A DNA stretch of 32,464 bases, from positions 1 to 32,464 of the forward strand of contig CALVSD010000004.1 in NCBI GenBank assembly GCA_944358805.1, read 5' to 3'. Below are positions 22,848 to 31,470 of this stretch, piece after piece (the first letter of the stretch is position 1; each line of letters opens with the position of its first letter). The translations under genes were made by a program, and so were the position numbers. The notes beneath the pieces were generated by a model. It made no database searches. It saw only the letters and a list, made by a program, of their open reading frames with translations, and was not told the DNA's origin. The DNA comes from an uncultured Bacilli bacterium (GTDB taxonomy: Bacteria > Bacillota_I > Bacilli_A > RF39 > UBA660).

Positions 22848-23253
22848 AGAAAAGAAAAATGGTTTAGGAAAATTTTTAGCTGGTGCTGCAATTGGAGCGG
22901 GCCTAGGATTATTATTTGCTCCTAAAAAAGGTAGTGAATTAAGAAAAGATTTAAAAAATAAATTAGACGAAATTGTTGGAAAAGCTAAAGAAATAGATGT
23001 TGAAGAAGTGAAAAATGAATTTTTTCAAAAAGTAGATGAAGTAAAAAAAGGATTAGAAGATTTAGATAAAGAAAAAGTATTAAAAATTGCAAAGAAAAAG
23101 GGTGAAGAGTTAAAAGAAAAAAGCGAAGAGTTACTAGCTCTTGCAAAAGAAAAAGGTACACCTGTTCTTGAAAAAGTAGCAAATGAAGTAAGAGATAAAG
23201 CAATACTTGTTGTTAAAGAAGTATTAGAAAAATTAGAATCTACAAAAAATTAA
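22840..23253 (+). CDS. ytxH: YtxH-like protein
   Basis: I start at ATG 22840 (MSKEKKNGLGKF), after an AAAGGAAG site at 22822-22829. The first 35 residues hold the YtxH hallmark: a short Gly/Ala-rich hydrophobic helix (FLAGAAIGAGLGLLFAPKKG) followed by SELRKDLKNKL. The remaining 95 residues are a long charged amphipathic helix made of Lys/Glu-rich repeats, a little like LEA-type proteins. At 137 aa it is of normal length. YtxH proteins are small membrane-associated stress proteins of unknown mechanism. It closes the operon; the terminator hairpin starts within its last codons. Confidence 0.85.
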   Translation: MSKEKKNGLGKFLAGAAIGAGLGLLFAPKKGSELRKDLKNKLDEIVGKAKEIDVEEVKNEFFQKVDEVKKGLEDLDKEKVLKIAKKKGEELKEKSEELLALAKEKGTPVLEKVANEVRDKAILVVKEVLEKLESTKN

Positions 23254-23265
23254 GATTCTTTTTTT
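23235..23265 (+). terminator. Terminator of the ytxH operon
   Basis: AGAATCT (23235-23241) pairs with AGATTCT (23253-23259) around an 11-base loop, followed by Ts to 23265. It spans the ytxH stop codon. Confidence 0.75.
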
Positions 23266-23272
23266 ATTGTTA

Positions 23273-23281
23273 TGGTATAAT
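23273..23281 (+). promoter_or_regulatory. Extended -10 promoter for the small gene and rnhB
   Basis: TATAAT at 23276-23281 preceded by TGG; there is no recognisable -35 box. Confidence 0.55.
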
Positions 23282-23300
23282 TAATTTGGAGTTGATAAAA

Positions 23301-23492
23301 GTGATTTTCAAAAATAGGGATTTAACAGAGATATTTAATGATAGATGGAAAGCCAACCACAATAAAAATTTAGAGAAAAAAGTAAGAGATAATAAAATAA
23401 ACACAATAAATAGAAGTTATGGATTAGGAAATAATCAAGTGAAAAAAGATAATAAAATAATTGGTTATAATAGATGGAATGGAAGTAAATAA
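23301..23492 (+). CDS. Small basic protein coupled to rnhB, 63 aa
   Basis: I do not recognise this protein. I start at GTG 23301, 9 bases after GGAG (23288-23291); TTG codons at 23286 and 23292 are in frame but worse placed. The protein is highly polar and basic ([17 protein letters not shown], then [16 protein letters not shown]), ends YNRWNGSK, and has no membrane helix. It may bind nucleic acid, on composition only. Its TAA stop is one base before the ATG of rnhB, so the two genes are translationally coupled. It has no codon-use oddity, but the chance of its being a leader rather than a functional protein remains. Confidence 0.55.
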   Translation: MIFKNRDLTEIFNDRWKANHNKNLEKKVRDNKINTINRSYGLGNNQVKKDNKIIGYNRWNGSK

Positions 23493-23493
23493 T

Positions 23494-24117
23494 ATGTATG
23501 AATATGAACAAGAATTATATGAAAAAGGTATAGAGTTAATTGGTGGTATAGATGAAGTTGGAAGGGGACCTTTAATAGGACCGGTAGTTACTGCATGTGT
23601 AATATTACCAAAAAATTATATTTTAGAAGGGCTTACTGATTCTAAAAAATTATCAGAGAAAAAGAGAGAAAAATTTTATGATATTTTAATGAAGGATGCA
23701 ATTAGTATAGGAATAGGAATAGTAGATGAGAAAGAAATAGATAAAGTTAATATTTATCAGGCTACAAAAGAAGCAATGGCACAAGCAGTAGATAATATGG
23801 AAATAAAGCCTGAACATATTTTAGTAGATGCAATGCCTCTTGAACTTGAAATACCAACTACCTCAATTATAAAGGGCGATGCTAAAAGTATAACAATTGC
23901 AGCAGCTTCTGTAATAGCTAAGGTAACGAGGGATAGAATGTTGGATGAATTAGATAAAATATATCCAATGTACGATTTAAAACATAATAAGGGGTATCCC
24001 ACTAAAAAACATTTAGAAGCAATAGAAAAATATGGAATAACAAAGTATCATAGACTAAGTTATGGCCCTGTTGCTAAGTATAAAAATAAAATTAATGAAA
24101 TAGACACTAAAATTTAA
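23494..24117 (+). CDS. rnhB: Ribonuclease HII
   Basis: RNase HII removes RNA, including single ribonucleotides, from RNA-DNA hybrids. I start at ATG 23494 ([12 protein letters not shown]); in-frame starts at 23461 and 23479 would add residues not expected for the family. The catalytic carboxylates are in place: Asp20 and Glu21 in [16 protein letters not shown], Asp112 in LVDAM and Asp147 in VTRDRM. The conserved [20 protein letters not shown] block and the C-terminal [10 protein letters not shown] are present. At 207 aa it has the standard length. It is second in an operon with a small basic protein and ends in a terminator. Confidence 0.95.
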   Translation: MYEYEQELYEKGIELIGGIDEVGRGPLIGPVVTACVILPKNYILEGLTDSKKLSEKKREKFYDILMKDAISIGIGIVDEKEIDKVNIYQATKEAMAQAVDNMEIKPEHILVDAMPLELEIPTTSIIKGDAKSITIAAASVIAKVTRDRMLDELDKIYPMYDLKHNKGYPTKKHLEAIEKYGITKYHRLSYGPVAKYKNKINEIDTKI

Positions 24118-24128
24118 GTGTTTTTTTT
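24104..24128 (+). terminator. Terminator of rnhB
   Basis: ACACT (24104-24108) pairs with AGTGT (24117-24121), followed by a run of Ts to 24128. The stem is short but the T-tract is strong; it overlaps the rnhB stop. Confidence 0.7.
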
Positions 24129-24190
24129 GTATTATAATAATGTAAAATTATGGGAATTAAAAAAATAACATACAAAATTAGACAAAAATA

Positions 24191-24199
24191 TGCTATAAT
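24191..24199 (+). promoter_or_regulatory. Extended -10 promoter for the glucosaminidase operon
   Basis: TATAAT at 24194-24199 preceded by TGC. A TACAAA at 24171-24176 (17-bp spacer) may be a poor -35. Confidence 0.6.
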
Positions 24200-24225
24200 G
24201 TTATAAGAATAAGTGGTGGTAAATA

Positions 24226-26520
24226 ATGAATAAAAAAAATATATATATTTTTGTAACTCTAACATTGTTTTTTGCTTTAATTAATTTAACAGAAGCAGAT
24301 GTTACTAGAGCTAAAGTTTATTGTCCTGATGATAATGAACCACTTAATATAAGGGAAAGTATCGGTGGTAATATAAAAACTGCTTTAGCGTGTAATACAG
24401 AGGTAAAAGTATTAGATCAAAATGCTGGTGTTGATGGTAGTGGTAGGACTTGGTATAAGATTGAATACGGAAGTGGAAGTGTAGGGTATGCAGTTTCTAC
24501 TTATATAAAGATTATTGAAACAATCAAATTATCTGGTAGTGATAATATATACGTTAAAGAGAACTATGATAGTGCACTTGATGCTGATGGATTTATGGCT
24601 TGTTATGAAGATACAACAGATGTTAGTTTAAGAACTGAACCTAATGGTAACAAAACTGGTAAAAAAGTTAGTTGTGGAGAAAAAGTTAAAATTAATTCTG
24701 TTAGTGAAGGTAGCGGTAATTGTGGGTATTTTTATAATATAACTGATTCTAAAGGTAATAGTGGCTATGTGTGTGGATATTTTGTAAATACTACTAAATT
24801 AAGTTCTACTGCAATGAATTATTATAATACAAAAGAAAGCTTAGATAGCTATTATAATAGTTTAAGAAGTAAAGGATTTCCTGAAAGTTATTTACCATAT
24901 TTGGCAGAAATACATGCAAGGCATCCAAATTGGGTATTTGAGGCAGAAAAAATTAATATAGATTTTAATGATGTAATTGAAGGGGAAAGTGCTTATGGTA
25001 GAAATTTACTTGAAGGTGCTTATTTTTCACAGAATTATCGTTCAATGGGAATTAATACTTACGATATTTTAAATGATACATTTTATCAATATCCAACAGA
25101 AGCTGGATGGTATGATGCTTCCACGGAAGCAATTGCGTATTATATGGATCCCCGAACATATTTAAATGAAAAATATATATTTGCATTTGAATCATTAAAA
25201 TTTAATAGTGCCCATAATTCGGATATAATAAAAAAAGTATTATCATCTCAATCTTTTTGGCCTAAAGTATACCAGGGGTATGATGGAAATATTTATGAAG
25301 ATATAGTCAAAGCTACTGAAGAAGTTGATATTAGTGCGGTTCATATAGCCAGTCGTATTAAACAAGAAATAACTGGAATTTCTGAGACAGATCCTAGACT
25401 TGGTGGAACATTTAACTATAATGGTCAAAGCTACAGTGGTTACTACAATTTCTTTAATATAGGAGTTTATGGTGATAATAAAATAGTAAATGGCATGGTA
25501 TATGCAATGAATAATGGTTGGAATACGCCCTTTAATGCAGTATATGGTGGTTCTAAATTTATTGGAGAAGGTTATATTTCTATAAATCAAGATACAATGT
25601 ATTATCAAAAGTTTGATGTATCTACTAATAACGGCCATTATACACATCAATATATGCAAAATTTAGCTGCTCCTATTCAGGAAACAAATACAACTTATAA
25701 TACTTATGTTAATAATTTAAGTGATTATTTGAATACTGCAATAAAATTTACTATACCTGTATATGAAAATATGAGTAATTATGCAGTAGTTGCTCCTAGT
25801 ATTGGAAATCCTAACAATTATTTGAAAAATATAACTATAGATGGCAGTACAATTTCTAATTTTAGTTATGATGATTTTAGTTATGATATAAAAGTTCCTG
25901 GTAAAGTAAATAGTATTAAAATTGGTGCGACAACTATAAATAGTAATGCTACTGTAAAAGGAACTGGTGATATCCCAATAAATGAAAAACAAACAACAAT
26001 TACATTAAATGTAACTTCTGAAAGTGGTAGAAGTAGAGATTATGTTATTAATGTTACCAAGGACGAAGTAGAAGAAGGAGAGACTGTAGAATTAAGTTAT
26101 ATACTTGATAATATTGGAATAAAGTATAATGAAAATTATATGTATGGTATTTCTGAAGATACTGACGTGAAAAGTTTAATTAATAATGTGTCTAATGTTA
26201 ATTCTTATGCTAGTGTAACTATAAAAGATAAAGACGGAAATAGTAAAACTAGTGGAGTGTTTAAAACGGGGGATAAAGTAACTATATCTAATTCTAAAGA
26301 TGAAATAACTTTAACAATATTATTGTATGGTGATATTAACGGGGATGGTAGAATAGATAAAGATGATTGCTTAGCAATATTAAGACATTTAAATGGTTAT
26401 ACTTCGTTAACGGATGTTTATAAAGTGGCAGCTGATTCAAATAAAGATGGAAAAATAGACAAAGATGATTGTTTAGCAATATTAAGACATTTAAATGGTT
26501 ATACGGATTTAAATAAATAG
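24226..26520 (+). CDS. Secreted glucosaminidase with SH3-like domains and a C-terminal dockerin
   Basis: This is a predicted peptidoglycan hydrolase (autolysin) that cleaves N-acetylglucosamine bonds. Residues 1-24 are a signal peptide. Two bacterial SH3-like domains follow (about 30-95 and 120-190: LNIRESIGG and VSLRTEPNGNKTGKKV). Residues about 220-480 are the glucosaminidase domain, starting YLAEIHARHPNWVFEAE; Glu381 in HIASRIKQE is the probable catalytic acid. A Cadherin-like beta-sandwich (about 530-620) and a small beta domain (about 630-700) come next. Residues 703-764 are a type I dockerin, with two Ca-binding loops (GDINGDGRIDKDD and ADSNKDGKIDKDD). The next gene, 10 bases on, encodes a membrane protein with the same Cadherin-like domain. 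Dockerins normally bind cohesins; none is certain here. Confidence 0.9.
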   Translation: MNKKNIYIFVTLTLFFALINLTEADVTRAKVYCPDDNEPLNIRESIGGNIKTALACNTEVKVLDQNAGVDGSGRTWYKIEYGSGSVGYAVSTYIKIIETIKLSGSDNIYVKENYDSALDADGFMACYEDTTDVSLRTEPNGNKTGKKVSCGEKVKINSVSEGSGNCGYFYNITDSKGNSGYVCGYFVNTTKLSSTAMNYYNTKESLDSYYNSLRSKGFPESYLPYLAEIHARHPNWVFEAEKINIDFNDVIEGESAYGRNLLEGAYFSQNYRSMGINTYDILNDTFYQYPTEAGWYDASTEAIAYYMDPRTYLNEKYIFAFESLKFNSAHNSDIIKKVLSSQSFWPKVYQGYDGNIYEDIVKATEEVDISAVHIASRIKQEITGISETDPRLGGTFNYNGQSYSGYYNFFNIGVYGDNKIVNGMVYAMNNGWNTPFNAVYGGSKFIGEGYISINQDTMYYQKFDVSTNNGHYTHQYMQNLAAPIQETNTTYNTYVNNLSDYLNTAIKFTIPVYENMSNYAVVAPSIGNPNNYLKNITIDGSTISNFSYDDFSYDIKVPGKVNSIKIGATTINSNATVKGTGDIPINEKQTTITLNVTSESGRSRDYVINVTKDEVEEGETVELSYILDNIGIKYNENYMYGISEDTDVKSLINNVSNVNSYASVTIKDKDGNSKTSGVFKTGDKVTISNSKDEITLTILLYGDINGDGRIDKDDCLAILRHLNGYTSLTDVYKVAADSNKDGKIDKDDCLAILRHLNGYTDLNK
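26352..26504 (+). repeat. Two near-identical copies of a 51-nt dockerin segment
   Basis: 26352-26402 and 26454-26504 are 102 bases apart and differ at only two positions, both silent. They encode IDKDDCLAILRHLNGYT twice. Confidence 0.95.
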
Positions 26521-26530
26521 GAGGAATCTA

Positions 26531-27862
26531 ATGAAATCAATAAAAAAATTATTAATATTTATGATTGCGTTTGTTGTATGTACAAACAGTGTAAGTGCAA
26601 CAAGTTTAACGATAAAGAGTAGTGCTTCGTCAATAACCAAAGGAAGTACTGTAACTATTACTTCTTTAATATCAGCAGATAGTGGAATTTATACAACTTC
26701 AGGTACGGTTAAATGTACTGGCGCAGGTGTTAATTCAAGTGTTGATTTAGGGTTTGAAGATTTAAATACTGCTAATAGATCTAAATCATTTTCACTTACA
26801 ATAAAACCTACAACATCAGGAACTGTAACTTGTTCTTCATCTAATGTTAGAATAAGAGAATTAGCACAGGCTAGTGAATACTCTTTGTCCGATAAATCAA
26901 TTACAATTACTGTAAGGGAACCTGCAGTTATTCCCCCTAAAGAATATTCTAGTAATAATTATTTAAAGTCACTTAATATTGAGGGGTATGAAATAAGTTT
27001 TGATAAAGAAACTTTAGAATATTCTATTGAGGTAGAAAATGGTGTTGAAAAAGTAAATATTAGTGCTTCTCCTGAAGATTCTAAAGCATCTGTTAGTGGA
27101 ACAGGGGAAAGAGAAGTTACCGAGGGAAATAATAAATTAGAAGTAAAAGTAACTGCAGAAAATGGTAATGAAAGAACGTATGTTATAAATGTTAAGGTAA
27201 AAGAATTAGATCCTATTAATGTTAAAATTGATAATGAAGAATATACAGTAATAAGAAAAGAAGATGTGTTAGAAGTTCCTAAAAACTATGAAAAGACAAC
27301 AGTTACTATTGATGGGGAAGAAGTCCTTGCGTATTATAATAAAAATACTAAATATACATTAGTAGGCCTTAAAGATAAAGATGGAAATGCTAATTATTAC
27401 ATTTATAAAGATGGAAAATACACATTATATAAGGAATATACATTTAATGGTATTACATTATATTTAACGGGTAAAAAAGTAGATCTTCCTAATTTTAAGA
27501 AAACTTCATTTAGTTATAATGATGATAAGATAGAAGCTTATCTATTATCAGAAGATAAATTAAGCGGTAGTTCGGAAAAATATTACTTATTCTATGCTGT
27601 TAATATAGAAACAGGTAAAGAAAATTTATATCAATATGATCCATCTGAAGGAACAGTTCAAAAATATAGTTCTTCAATGATGAATTTGCTTGAAGTATAT
27701 AAAGAAGAAGCTAATAGAAATTTTATATTGTTTATAGCAATTAGTGTAGTTTTAGTGCTTTTAGTTGTAATTAAGATAATTACTGCAATTATAAAAAGAA
27801 AAAAAGATAATAATAGAATTAATAAAAAAGGAAAATTAAATGTTAAAGAAATCGATTTGTAG
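26531..27862 (+). CDS. Membrane-anchored beta-sandwich protein, putative partner of the glucosaminidase
   Basis: GGAGG precedes ATG 26531, 10 bases after the glucosaminidase stop, so the two are co-transcribed. Residues 1-23 are a signal peptide ending SVSA-T. Residues about 24-131 form an Ig- or cohesin-like beta domain with two Cys (SITKGSTVTITSLISADSG). Residues about 142-229 are a Cadherin-like domain (YLKSLNIEGYEISFDKETLEYSI, in part) matching one in the upstream protein. Residues about 230-390 contain repeated Tyr/Lys-rich beta segments with no recognised family. Residues about 397-418 are a membrane helix, followed by a basic cytoplasmic tail. The outside part could hold the enzyme at the membrane; that is inference. 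A strong terminator follows. Confidence 0.8.
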   Translation: MKSIKKLLIFMIAFVVCTNSVSATSLTIKSSASSITKGSTVTITSLISADSGIYTTSGTVKCTGAGVNSSVDLGFEDLNTANRSKSFSLTIKPTTSGTVTCSSSNVRIRELAQASEYSLSDKSITITVREPAVIPPKEYSSNNYLKSLNIEGYEISFDKETLEYSIEVENGVEKVNISASPEDSKASVSGTGEREVTEGNNKLEVKVTAENGNERTYVINVKVKELDPINVKIDNEEYTVIRKEDVLEVPKNYEKTTVTIDGEEVLAYYNKNTKYTLVGLKDKDGNANYYIYKDGKYTLYKEYTFNGITLYLTGKKVDLPNFKKTSFSYNDDKIEAYLLSEDKLSGSSEKYYLFYAVNIETGKENLYQYDPSEGTVQKYSSSMMNLLEVYKEEANRNFILFIAISVVLVLLVVIKIITAIIKRKKDNNRINKKGKLNVKEIDL

Positions 27863-27891
27863 CATGCAGTATTAATTTTATTAGTACGTTT

Positions 27892-27925
27892 AAGTTAAGT
27901 ACACAGTTATGTATTTAACTTTTTT
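27892..27925 (+). terminator. Terminator of the glucosaminidase operon
   Basis: AAGTTAAGTAC (27892-27902) pairs with GTATTTAACTT (27911-27921), including one G-T pair, around an 8-base loop; Ts run to 27925. Confidence 0.85.
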
Positions 27926-27965
27926 ATTAAATACTTATCTTTTGTTAAAAATATAATAATATTTC

Positions 27966-27994
27966 TTTATTTTTATTTTTATTTATTGTATAAT
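27966..27994 (+). promoter_or_regulatory. Promoter for ftsA-ftsZ
   Basis: TATAAT at 27989-27994 with a weak TTTATT at 27966-27971, 17-bp spacer. The leader to ftsA would be short, about 25 bases. Confidence 0.5.
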
Positions 27995-28026
27995 ATATTT
28001 GTATTATTTTAGGGAGAGTCGATAAT

Positions 28027-29277
28027 GTGAGAAAAATTTACACAAGTATTGATATTGGTTCTGATACAATAAAGTTTGTTGTAGGAGAACTTTATAATAA
28101 AAATATAAATATTCTTTCTTCTAATACGATAAAAACTAAAGGTGTTAGAAAAGGATTAATATTTGATCCTAATTTAACTATTAATGCAATAAAAGATGGA
28201 ATAAAAGAAGTAAACTCTGATTTAGGAGTTGAAATTAAAAAGGTTATCGTAAATGTTCCCAATTATAATGCTAAATTTATGTTTGTAACAGGTAGTGTTA
28301 CTATTAATAATGAAGATGAATTAGTTACAACAGAAGATATAAATAAGGTAATAAAAAATTCAGTTTATAGTAAACTTGCTATAGATTATGAGTTAGTAAC
28401 AGTTCTTCCTGTTGAATTTATATTAGATGGTGAAGTTGTTGATAAACCTGTTCAAAAAAAAGGAAAGAAATTAGAATTAAAAGGGATTATGGTATCTGTA
28501 CCTAAAAAAAATATTTATTCTGTACTTAATGTAGTTGAAGGAGCAGGGCTTGAAGTAGTAGAAATTACTTTGTCTGGTCTTGCTGATTATTTTGAGGTAA
28601 AAAATGTTAATACTGATAAAAAAGTTGGAGCAATAATAAATTTAGGACATGAAACTACTACTGTATCAGTAATTAATAAGGGGAAACTTATGAATACTGA
28701 AACTATACAATTAGGTGGCTTAAATGTTGAAAAGGATTTATCTTATATATTTGGAATAAACATATTTGATGCTAGGGTTTTGAAAGAAAAATTTGCTTCA
28801 TCTCATAAAAGATTTTGTCAACTAAATGATGTTTATGAGATAAAAAATACATTAGGTGAATTAATTAAGATAAATCAATTAGAGGCTTCTGAAGTAGTTA
28901 TGAGTAGACTAAGAGAAATTTTAGAACTTGCTAAAAAACAAATTCTTTTACTTACAAAACAAAGTATTGGATATATAATTTTAACAGGTGGGCTTACAGA
29001 AATTAAAGCTTTTAAAAATTTAGCCTTTGAAATTTTTGGAAAAAGTGTTATAATATATTCAATGGATACATTAGGAGTCCGAGATAATAAATATGTTACG
29101 TCTTTAGGTATGATAAAATATTTTTGTGATAAAATGGATATGAGAGGTAGAGAATATTCAATGATGGATACTGCAGATGTTACGGCACTAGTTACACCTA
29201 GTAGTAAAACTAAAAAAGACAACATGATATTTACAAAGTTTATAGAGAACTTTATTACAAATAAGGAGGAAAAATAA
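28027..29277 (+). CDS. ftsA: FtsA, actin-like cell division protein
   Basis: FtsA ties FtsZ filaments to the membrane and recruits later division proteins. The actin-type ATPase motifs are present: [15 protein letters not shown] (phosphate 1), [17 protein letters not shown] (phosphate 2) and [13 protein letters not shown] (adenosine). The family-specific 1C subdomain lies about residues 80-165. The C-terminal [17 protein letters not shown] is the amphipathic membrane-binding helix. At 416 aa it has normal length. The start is GTG 28027, about 8 bases after AGGGAGAG (28011-28018); an ATG at 28025 is followed at once by TGA. The stop shares its last A with the ftsZ start. Unlike many Bacilli, no divIB, murG or mraW-type genes flank it; the upstream operon is an autolysin system. 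Confidence 0.93.
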   Translation: MRKIYTSIDIGSDTIKFVVGELYNKNINILSSNTIKTKGVRKGLIFDPNLTINAIKDGIKEVNSDLGVEIKKVIVNVPNYNAKFMFVTGSVTINNEDELVTTEDINKVIKNSVYSKLAIDYELVTVLPVEFILDGEVVDKPVQKKGKKLELKGIMVSVPKKNIYSVLNVVEGAGLEVVEITLSGLADYFEVKNVNTDKKVGAIINLGHETTTVSVINKGKLMNTETIQLGGLNVEKDLSYIFGINIFDARVLKEKFASSHKRFCQLNDVYEIKNTLGELIKINQLEASEVVMSRLREILELAKKQILLLTKQSIGYIILTGGLTEIKAFKNLAFEIFGKSVIIYSMDTLGVRDNKYVTSLGMIKYFCDKMDMRGREYSMMDTADVTALVTPSSKTKKDNMIFTKFIENFITNKEEK

Positions 29278-30356
29278 TGAATAATATGTTTGGTTTAGAA
29301 ATGGATCAGTTAGCAAAAATAAAAGTAATAGGTGTCGGTGGTGGTGGTAATAACGCCGTTAACAGGATGATTGAATCTGGTCTTAAAGGGGTTGAATTCA
29401 TTGTTGCCAATACTGATTTACAAGTTTTAAATAATTCTCTTGCTCCGGTTAAATTACAAATAGGAAGTGAGCTTACTGATGGCCTTGGAGCTGGTGCTAA
29501 TCCAGAAATAGGTAGAGAAGCAGCACTTGAGAGCAAAGCAGAAATAGAAGAAGCTCTAAAAGGTGCAGATATGATTTTTGTAACTTGTGGTATGGGTGGT
29601 GGAACTGGAACAGGTGCAGCACCAGTAATTGCTGAAATTGCTCAAGATTTAGGGGCACTTACAGTAGGTATAGTTACTAAACCATTTAGTTTTGAAGGTA
29701 AAAAGAGAATGGAACAAGCTATAAGCGGACTTGATGAATTAAAGAAACATGTAGATACTTTAATTGTAATACCTAATGATAGATTAAGAGAATTAATAGA
29801 TAAATCTACTCCAATGTTAGAAGCATTTAGAGAAGTTGACAATGTTCTTCATCGTGGTGTTCAATCAATATCAGACTTAATTGCTGTAGCAGGTTTGGTT
29901 AACTTAGATTTTGCTGACGTTAAAGCTGTTATGAAAGATAGAGGAAATGCATTAATAGGTATAGGTGTAGGTTCAGGAGAAGGTAGAGCAGTAGAAGCTG
30001 CTAAACAAGCTGTGTCATCTCCACTTTTAGAAACATCAATTAATGGAGCAACAGATGCTATTATTAATGTAACAGGTGGATCTTCTTTAACATTATTTGA
30101 AGTAGAAGAAGCCGCTGAAGTAATTAGAACTGCTGCTAATACTGATATTAATACAATATTTGGAGCAGTAATCAACGAAAACTTAACTGACGAAGTAATA
30201 GTTACTGTAATTGCAACAGGATTTGAAAAACCAAGTGAACCTTTATATCATAGTTTTAATACTTCTAGAGAAGAACTTCTTAGAAGTAGAAGTAGTGGGG
30301 ATATTGATAACGATTTAGATATTCCACCATTTTTAAGGGATAGAGATAATTATTAG
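29277..30356 (+). CDS. ftsZ: FtsZ, tubulin-like division GTPase
   Basis: FtsZ assembles the division ring. The nucleotide-binding sequences are complete: [13 protein letters not shown], the tubulin signature GGGTGTG at 107-113, and PNDRL. The catalytic loop segment is present as [18 protein letters not shown]. The short linker is followed by [11 protein letters not shown], a conserved C-terminal peptide that binds FtsA, EzrA and SepF. At 359 aa it is close to the family norm, with a short variable linker (about 315-345). AAGGAGG lies about 8 bases before ATG 29277, which overlaps the ftsA stop by one base (TAATG). A strong terminator follows. Confidence 0.97.
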   Translation: MNNMFGLEMDQLAKIKVIGVGGGGNNAVNRMIESGLKGVEFIVANTDLQVLNNSLAPVKLQIGSELTDGLGAGANPEIGREAALESKAEIEEALKGADMIFVTCGMGGGTGTGAAPVIAEIAQDLGALTVGIVTKPFSFEGKKRMEQAISGLDELKKHVDTLIVIPNDRLRELIDKSTPMLEAFREVDNVLHRGVQSISDLIAVAGLVNLDFADVKAVMKDRGNALIGIGVGSGEGRAVEAAKQAVSSPLLETSINGATDAIINVTGGSSLTLFEVEEAAEVIRTAANTDINTIFGAVINENLTDEVIVTVIATGFEKPSEPLYHSFNTSREELLRSRSSGDIDNDLDIPPFLRDRDNY

Positions 30357-30379
30357 AAACCAGAAAAGGTTTCTTTTTT
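30355..30379 (+). terminator. Terminator of ftsAZ
   Basis: AGAAACC (30355-30361) pairs with GGTTTCT (30368-30374) around a 6-base loop, with Ts to 30379. It overlaps the ftsZ stop codon. Confidence 0.9.
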
Positions 30380-30401
30380 CTTGAAAAAACACATAAAATT
30401 A

Positions 30402-30430
30402 TTGTGAAAAGTTAAATTTTATGGTAATAT
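30402..30430 (+). promoter_or_regulatory. SigA promoter for rpsB-tsf
   Basis: TTGTGA at 30402-30407, 17-bp spacer, TAATAT at 30425-30430 preceded by TGG (extended -10). It leaves a leader of about 100 bases before rpsB. Confidence 0.7.
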
Positions 30431-30466
30431 ATTTATGGCTTTTCAAAAAATACACACGAATATGGA

Positions 30467-30501
30467 TTTAAATATCTAGTGCCAATAAGGTGATATTTAA
30501 A
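30467..30501 (+). promoter_or_regulatory. Hairpin in the rpsB leader, candidate S2 autoregulatory element
   Basis: TTTAAATATC (30467-30476) pairs perfectly with GATATTTAAA (30492-30501), loop 30477-30491 containing GCCAATAAGG. It lies between the promoter and the ribosome site GAAGGAGG (30525-30532), and has no T-tract, so it is not a simple terminator. Ribosomal protein leaders for rpsB are known in bacteria; whether this belongs to one is not established. Confidence 0.5.
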
Positions 30502-30540
30502 GAAGAAGTATTCGGAGGATAAACGAAGGAGGAATTAATT

Positions 30541-31452
30541 ATGGTAGTAGTATCTATGAGCTACTTATTAGAAGCTGGGGTACATTTTGGTCACCAAACT
30601 AAAAGATGGAACCCTAAAATGAAAGAGTATATCTACAACTCTCGTGATGATATATATATTATTGATTTACAAAAAACTGTAGAAAAAATGGAAGAAGCTT
30701 ATGCTGCACTTAACAAAATTGCTAGTGAAGGTGGAAAGGTATTATACGTAGGAACTAAGAAGCAAGCACAAGATGTTTGTAAGGAAGAAGCAGAACGTGC
30801 TGGAATGTATTATGTTACTGAACGTTGGTTAGGAGGAATTCTTACTAACTTTAAGACTATTAGAAGAAGAGTTAATCGTCTAGAACAAATAGAAAAAATG
30901 GAATCAGATGGTACATTTGAAAAATTACCTAAAAAAGAAGTTATCGGATTAAAGAAAGAATATGCAAAATTAGATAAGAACTTACATGGTATTAGAGAAA
31001 TGAACAAATTACCACAAGCTATTATTATTGTTGATTCTACTAAAGAATATAATGCAATAAGAGAAGCTAGAAAATTAGGAATTCCTGTATTTGGATTAAT
31101 TGATACAAATTGTGATCCAGATATGATTGATTATGTATTACCTGGAAATGACGATGCAGTAAGAAGTATTAAAGTTGTGCTTGGAGCACTTACTAATGCA
31201 ATAGTAGAAGCTAATGGTGGAACTATTATTGATTATGTTTCAGAAGATGAAACTAAAAAATCACAAAGATTTGAAAAGAAAGCTAAAAAAGAAGAAAAAG
31301 TAAAAGAAGAGCCAAAAGAAGTTGCAAAAACTGAACCTAAAATTGATTTAGATATTTTAACAGTTACTGAACTTCGTGAATTAGCTAAGAAAAAAGAAAT
31401 TAAAGGCTATTCAAAAATGAAAAAAGAAGAATTAATTGAAGTTTTAAAATAA
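30541..31452 (+). CDS. rpsB: 30S ribosomal protein S2 with a C-terminal Rho-N-like extension
   Basis: S2 is an essential small-subunit protein. Residues about 5-230 are the normal domain, with [16 protein letters not shown], the [12 protein letters not shown] segment, and [25 protein letters not shown] (in part) near the end. Residues about 235-267 form a Lys/Glu-rich linker, and 268-303 an extra domain reading [17 protein letters not shown], then [13 protein letters not shown], which looks like the Rho N-terminal or SAP-like helix-extended-helix fold. At 303 aa it is about 50 longer than typical S2. GAAGGAGG at 30525-30532 sets ATG 30541. It is followed 18 bases on by tsf, the canonical order. 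The extension is in frame with no stop or codon break. Confidence 0.95.
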   Translation: MVVVSMSYLLEAGVHFGHQTKRWNPKMKEYIYNSRDDIYIIDLQKTVEKMEEAYAALNKIASEGGKVLYVGTKKQAQDVCKEEAERAGMYYVTERWLGGILTNFKTIRRRVNRLEQIEKMESDGTFEKLPKKEVIGLKKEYAKLDKNLHGIREMNKLPQAIIIVDSTKEYNAIREARKLGIPVFGLIDTNCDPDMIDYVLPGNDDAVRSIKVVLGALTNAIVEANGGTIIDYVSEDETKKSQRFEKKAKKEEKVKEEPKEVAKTEPKIDLDILTVTELRELAKKKEIKGYSKMKKEELIEVLK

Positions 31453-31470
31453 AGTGAGAGGATGGTTACA

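Noticed and set aside
22457-22891. Minus-strand open frame of 144 aa
   Set aside because: It is a shadow of the YtxG-like and YtxH genes and has no ribosome site.
25243-25992. Minus-strand open frames inside the glucosaminidase gene
   Set aside because: They oppose a conserved enzyme domain and have no supporting signals.
26531-26930. Definite cohesin domain in the membrane-anchored protein
   Set aside because: The N-terminal domain is about 108 residues, shorter than a typical cohesin, and lacks clear cohesin motifs, so I only call it Ig- or cohesin-like.
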